NCBI GenBank assembly: GCA_028023455.1
Contig: JAQFVV010006294.1
Span: 2,693,001 to 2,757,000 of the forward strand
DNA: 64,000 nt
Reading direction: 5' to 3'
From: Epiperipatus broadwayi
Lineage: Eukaryota > Onychophora > Udeonychophora > Euonychophora > Peripatidae
This document shows positions 60,605 through 64,000 of this stretch, piece after piece. Under the pieces are notes generated by a model. It made no database searches, was not told the origin of the DNA, and was given only the letters and a program-made list of their open reading frames with translations. Position numbers and translations under genes: made by a program. Every line of letters starts with the position of its first letter. Position 1 is the stretch's first letter.

Positions 60605-61335
60605 GGGAGGCTGTTAATGATAATGATGGATAGCATGTAAAAAAAAAAGTTGAAAGCAATCAAACTAGTAACTATAATTCTTTTTTTTTTAAACAATTTC
60701 ACTAGTTCATTAGTAGTTAATAGTTTTTCTCATTCTTCTTTTAACAGTGCAAATCTTCAGCGCGTATTTATGACTTCCCGCTGGAAAATCCATTAGCTTC
60801 AACTTCTAAATTATTTTTTTTTTAAAAAAATATATCTTTAATAATACTTATTAAACACCAATGTCACATTTGGGTGATATTTTTCGTCGATATTTAGGTG
60901 GCAGGAGAAACGTACGCGACAATTAGAAGGAAAGCGTTCATTTTCCATACTGAAACTGACAAAAATAAATTTACGCTGTATTATTTCGGACAAAAGCTTA
61001 ACGTTCTGATAATATTATATACATAAAGAAAAATATATTAAAATCTATTTGTTAATGAGGATATTATTAATAAGCTTATTGAATGTCAAAATTAGAAAAC
61101 AAAAATTTTATATTTCTTAAAATAATTTACGATTTTATTATATATATATTTTTTGTAATATCAAATAATAATACAATTTCAAAAATCATGATTTTTTAAA
61201 AAAACAAATGTCAATTTCGTTCTGGTTTATATAAGGACCCCGACTTTCATTTGTTTGTCTATAGCCCGAAAAGTTTATCTTATAATGATTGTCCTTCCAA
61301 ATATTCCGATTCCTCTACAAAGTGTAACATTAAGA
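60605..61335. other. No feature recognised
   Basis: AT-rich. The slightly GC-richer patch around 60750-60930 shows no frame or element. Confidence 0.45.
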
Positions 61336-61338
61336 TGG

Positions 61339-61453
61339 AACTTTTATTTTTCATGTGTCAAATGCGTTGACCGGGAAGCGAACCCGGGCCAGCTGCTTGG
61401 AGGGTAGCTATGCTAACCACTAGATCACCAACGCTTGACAACTTTTATTTTTC
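61339..61453 (-). mobile_element. Minimal SINE type 2 (tRNA-Gly(UCC) head) with 14-bp target duplication
   Basis: Flanked by AACTTTTATTTTTC at 61339-61352 and 61440-61453. Minus strand 61434-61364 is a 71-nt tRNA-like body: acceptor GCGTTGG/TCAACGC, a perfect T-arm CCGGG/CCCGG, and anticodon loop CCTCCAA reading TCC (with C in place of the universal T33). It strongly resembles animal tRNA-Gly(UCC). The tail TTTGACACATG leads into an A-rich end shared with the duplication. The T33 change and target duplication show a retroposed copy, not a working tRNA gene. Confidence 0.9.
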
Positions 61454-61459
61454 TTCTCT

Positions 61460-62540
61460 TACGTTAAGCTTGTTTCTTTCATTGATATGTACAGACTGAT
61501 ACTATAGAGAAAGTAGTTTACCAACTTTTATTATTTCATTAATTTTTTTAACAAGTTTTATAAAATGTTAAAAATAAATTAGATCAATCTCTCGATAACA
61601 CTTTTTTTTAAAACTTAAAGTATTATGATTCATTACTACAGAATTTGATAAACAATAAAAAAAAATCAGTTTATAATAACTGGAAATATGTTAAAATCAC
61701 ATTTAATGTTCTATTCATTAATTATTTTATTATTAATTTTCTATAGAACCAAGACAGTGTTTTACATTTCTAATTCTTTTCTGCAATCAATAAATTATTA
61801 ATTATTACTTCCCGCCAACAAAGGGAAGTATAGAAAAGTAACATTTTCCACATTCAAAACTTAACGCATTTGTTTAAAATAAATATTTTTTTGGTTACAT
61901 TGTTCTCTGAGTTGTCTGCTAGGATGATTAATGCATTTTCAGAGTTTTTATTAAATAAGCTCGATCTGTAATCACTTTTAATTACACGATTTCATTTCGT
62001 TGACATTTCTGTCAAATCGTCCAGAATAAGATTAGCCAGTGATTAAATCTGCTTGCAATTATTTGTTAACATACTTTATTTAAAATATATATTTTAATTT
62101 TGGAAAGCCATTATTATTCTAATTAAAACATAATTTTATTTACAACCCCCCCCCACCCAGAAGCGCTAAAAGTATGATTACTATTTAAACTCTGATGACA
62201 TATTCAAAATGTGTGCTTATAAATACATCTTATCTGATAATTTATTGGCTAAATTTATTTTTATAAGTTTCCTGTCAGAAAGTATGTTTAGGGAACTAGA
62301 CAATAAGATACTGCCATTAAGTAATAACATATAATCATTGTCAATTGCCTTTGCTTGCTACTCCTAATTATAATAATTAATAACAAACTTATATATAAAA
62401 TCTCTAAATGTTTGTCCATAATGCTGTCACATGATATTCAAGTTAAACATTGTTAGAGGATATTTTTTCAAGGAAAAAAATAATTATTTGTTCCGCCATT
62501 GGTAAACCATAATTTTTTTTACGGAGCATTTTATGCAAAG
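61460..62540. other. No feature recognised; C9 run at 62146-62154
   Basis: AT-rich sequence. Confidence 0.5.
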
Positions 62541-62546
62541 GAAGTA

Positions 62547-62988
62547 ATTTGTTAAAGCAATCAATTAAAAAAAAAAACTATTACAAAAATAACAGCCTTT
62601 CCATAGGCTGGGTACATTTCTGAATTTTTAAAAAATATGGTATTGGAATAAAGCTTTTTGAATAAAAAAAACTCGGAAAAAAATCAGTACCTGTGCTTTA
62701 ACTATAGTATAGAACTGAATAGGTATAGTATTTAAATCGCAAAGAAAATATGATAACAGTACATAAATTCATTTTTGAAATGTGATATTTAGTGAGGGAA
62801 AAAAATAGATGCTATAGTACAGTATTTACATTTAGTTTTGGTTAGCGTATAACTGAAGTTGTGTAGTTTGATATTGCGTAGTTCATGGCTTCACAGTAAT
62901 ACCATACATGATTGAAATTTGTTAAAACAATCAATTAAAAAAACTATTACAAAAATGACGACTTTTCCATAGGTCAGGTACACATGTC
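62547..62988 (+). repeat. Direct repeat of ~73 bp, spaced 369 bp
   Basis: ATTTGTTAAAGCAATCAATT at 62547 and ATTTGTTAAAACAATCAATT at 62916 both continue through ACTATTACAAAAATRACRRC and CCATAGG to GGTACA. The intervening sequence is unrelated AT-rich DNA. Confidence 0.8.
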
Positions 62989-63419
62989 TAATATTTTTCA
63001 ATTTTTTTTATTTTATCAATGCTTTTCTCAATTCAACTCCATCTTATTTAATCATTCATAGCTGATAATTTTTAATTACATTTTATTTATTTATACTGAT
63101 TATGCATATGAAATAATATCTAGTATTGACTTGAAGAATAACTTCATTTTTATATCATTTCTTTTTAAAATCTATAGATTAAAAATTATCAATTCTATCC
63201 TGCATGATATGGTCTAATTGTAAAGTAGCAGACTTTGGAACTCAAGGTCGATAGTCTTAGCCAAACTCAGTGACTTCCATTTCTCAAACATCTTATAAAT
63301 TCCTAATCAACAAACCATTCTATTATTTATTATAATCTATTTTTAATACAAATTTTAATATAAATAATGTATTTTTAATCTTATTTCTCCTTTTAATCAA
63401 CATGTTAAAATGGTACTTG

Positions 63420-63496
63420 TTTTGACCCTGTAATGCGGCCGCAAGAGGCACTGTTTCTGTGTCAACACACAGAAGCATTCAGGTTACAGGGCCAAA
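63420..63496. repeat. 77-bp hairpin with a GC-rich interior
   Basis: TTTTGACCCTGTAA (63420-63433) pairs at 13 of 14 positions with TTACAGGGCCAAAA (63483-63496). The interior contains GCGGCCGC and GTGTCAACACAC. Confidence 0.75.
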
Positions 63497-63539
63497 AGCA
63501 GCATTTCTCATTACAGCTGCTAAATGGCGCTGATCATGA

Positions 63540-63775
63540 CACATAAGTACATTTATGTTACATCATCTGCTACCAGAAACAAACAATAAACCAGGTGGCG
63601 CTGATAGCCAGGCGTAAGCAAATTTAGCATATGTCATCTGCTAACAGTGACTACCAAGATCATTGGATGCCTGATTTCCGGCACTGTTGCCAGGCATGCG
63701 TAAGCACATTTAGCATCCGTCGGTCAGCTAACAGCTACAACCAAGAACATTGATATTCACTTGGCGGTATCTATG
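63540..63775 (+). repeat. Three degenerate tandem units, possible LTR or promoter region
   Basis: ACATAAGTACATTTATGTTA (63541), GCGTAAGCAAATTTAGCATA (63613) and GCGTAAGCACATTTAGCATC (63699) each head a unit that continues CATCTGCTAACAG and ACCAAGA. Units are about 71 and 86 bp apart. The patch is far less AT-rich than the window. A TATTTAAAT (63837-63845) and a pyrimidine-rich TTCTTTTTCATCTTCAGGTA follow, so this could be the control region of an element cut off by the window end. Confidence 0.55.
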
Positions 63776-64000
63776 CACGCACTTAATACAAAGATAACAT
63801 ATAATGTGAAGGTGTTAATAATGTAAAAGGCACAGCTATTTAAATCTACTCTAACCAGTAATAATGTTACATTCTTTTTCATCTTCAGGTAAATCGATGT
63901 ATTTTAAAATATTTTTTTAAAAAAATCTACGTTTTTTTAAAATTATTTTCTCTAAAAATGGATTGTTTTTAAAAATAATTTTTATGACTTTCAACACTAC

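Noticed and set aside
61364-61434. Functional tRNA-Gly(UCC) gene
   Set aside because: T33 is C, it carries an A-rich 3' tail and is flanked by a 14-bp target duplication, so it is a retroposed SINE head.
1-64000. CRISPR arrays, bacterial operons, ribosomal RNA genes
   Set aside because: No regularly spaced short repeats, ribosome-binding sites, long contiguous genes or rRNA-like segments are present; the window is eukaryotic.

Overview
This is a strongly AT-rich eukaryotic window that looks like intergenic DNA of an invertebrate animal. Three things support that: short, stop-ridden open frames with no bacterial gene layout; long (AT)n tracts; and a dense mix of metazoan-type elements (RTE-type LINE, Ty3/gypsy-like LTR elements, hAT elements, tRNA-derived SINEs, hammerhead-ribozyme repeats). 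I cannot name the species. I see no convincing complete host gene. The only long reading frame is a LINE reverse transcriptase (39515-41326).

Layout. 0.17-0.56 kb: a perfect palindrome with a 121-bp tandem duplication. 1.2-2.6 kb: an old LINE remnant (minus). 5.58-12.44 kb: a 6.9-kb composite bounded by ~143-bp inverted repeats, holding three direct copies of an unclassified ~1.8-2.1-kb repeat. 15.88-16.46 kb: a non-autonomous hAT element with 8-bp target duplications. 23.6-24.3 kb: a hAT transposase remnant. 25.73-26.61 kb: an 884-bp palindrome carrying a canonical hammerhead. 30.6-30.8 kb: an integrase fragment. 32.56-33.49 kb: a fold-back element. 34.0-36.7 kb: a second LINE pseudogene (minus). 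37.7-38.4 kb: hammerhead-bearing repeats. 39.5-41.5 kb: a 5'-truncated RTE LINE with a nearly intact RT. 42.67-46.06 kb: a deleted gypsy-like element between two LTRs (minus). 46.5-47.1 and 60.5-61.5 kb: paired ~90-bp SINEs. 51.5-54.7 kb: remains of a second LTR element. 58.7 kb: another hammerhead. 63.4-63.9 kb: a GC-richer, repeat-structured, promoter-like region.

The main discovery is a set of four unrelated repeat families that each carry a type I hammerhead self-cleaving ribozyme motif (plus strand at 26195-26251, 14069-14125 and, weakly, 420-457; minus strand at 37812-37866, 56083-56139 and 58726-58781). In all four families the stem III strand, where intact, is a loop-less palindrome (AUACGUAU, ACCGGU, ACUAGU, AUCAUGAU). 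It would therefore pair best between two RNAs or two tandem copies. Three of the families also occur as inverted fold-back copies whose inversion junction lies at or within the hammerhead. This suggests that ribozyme cleavage or the free RNA end influences how the copies are reinserted. The RTE LINE and possible Penelope-like machinery are candidate drivers, but that link is inference.
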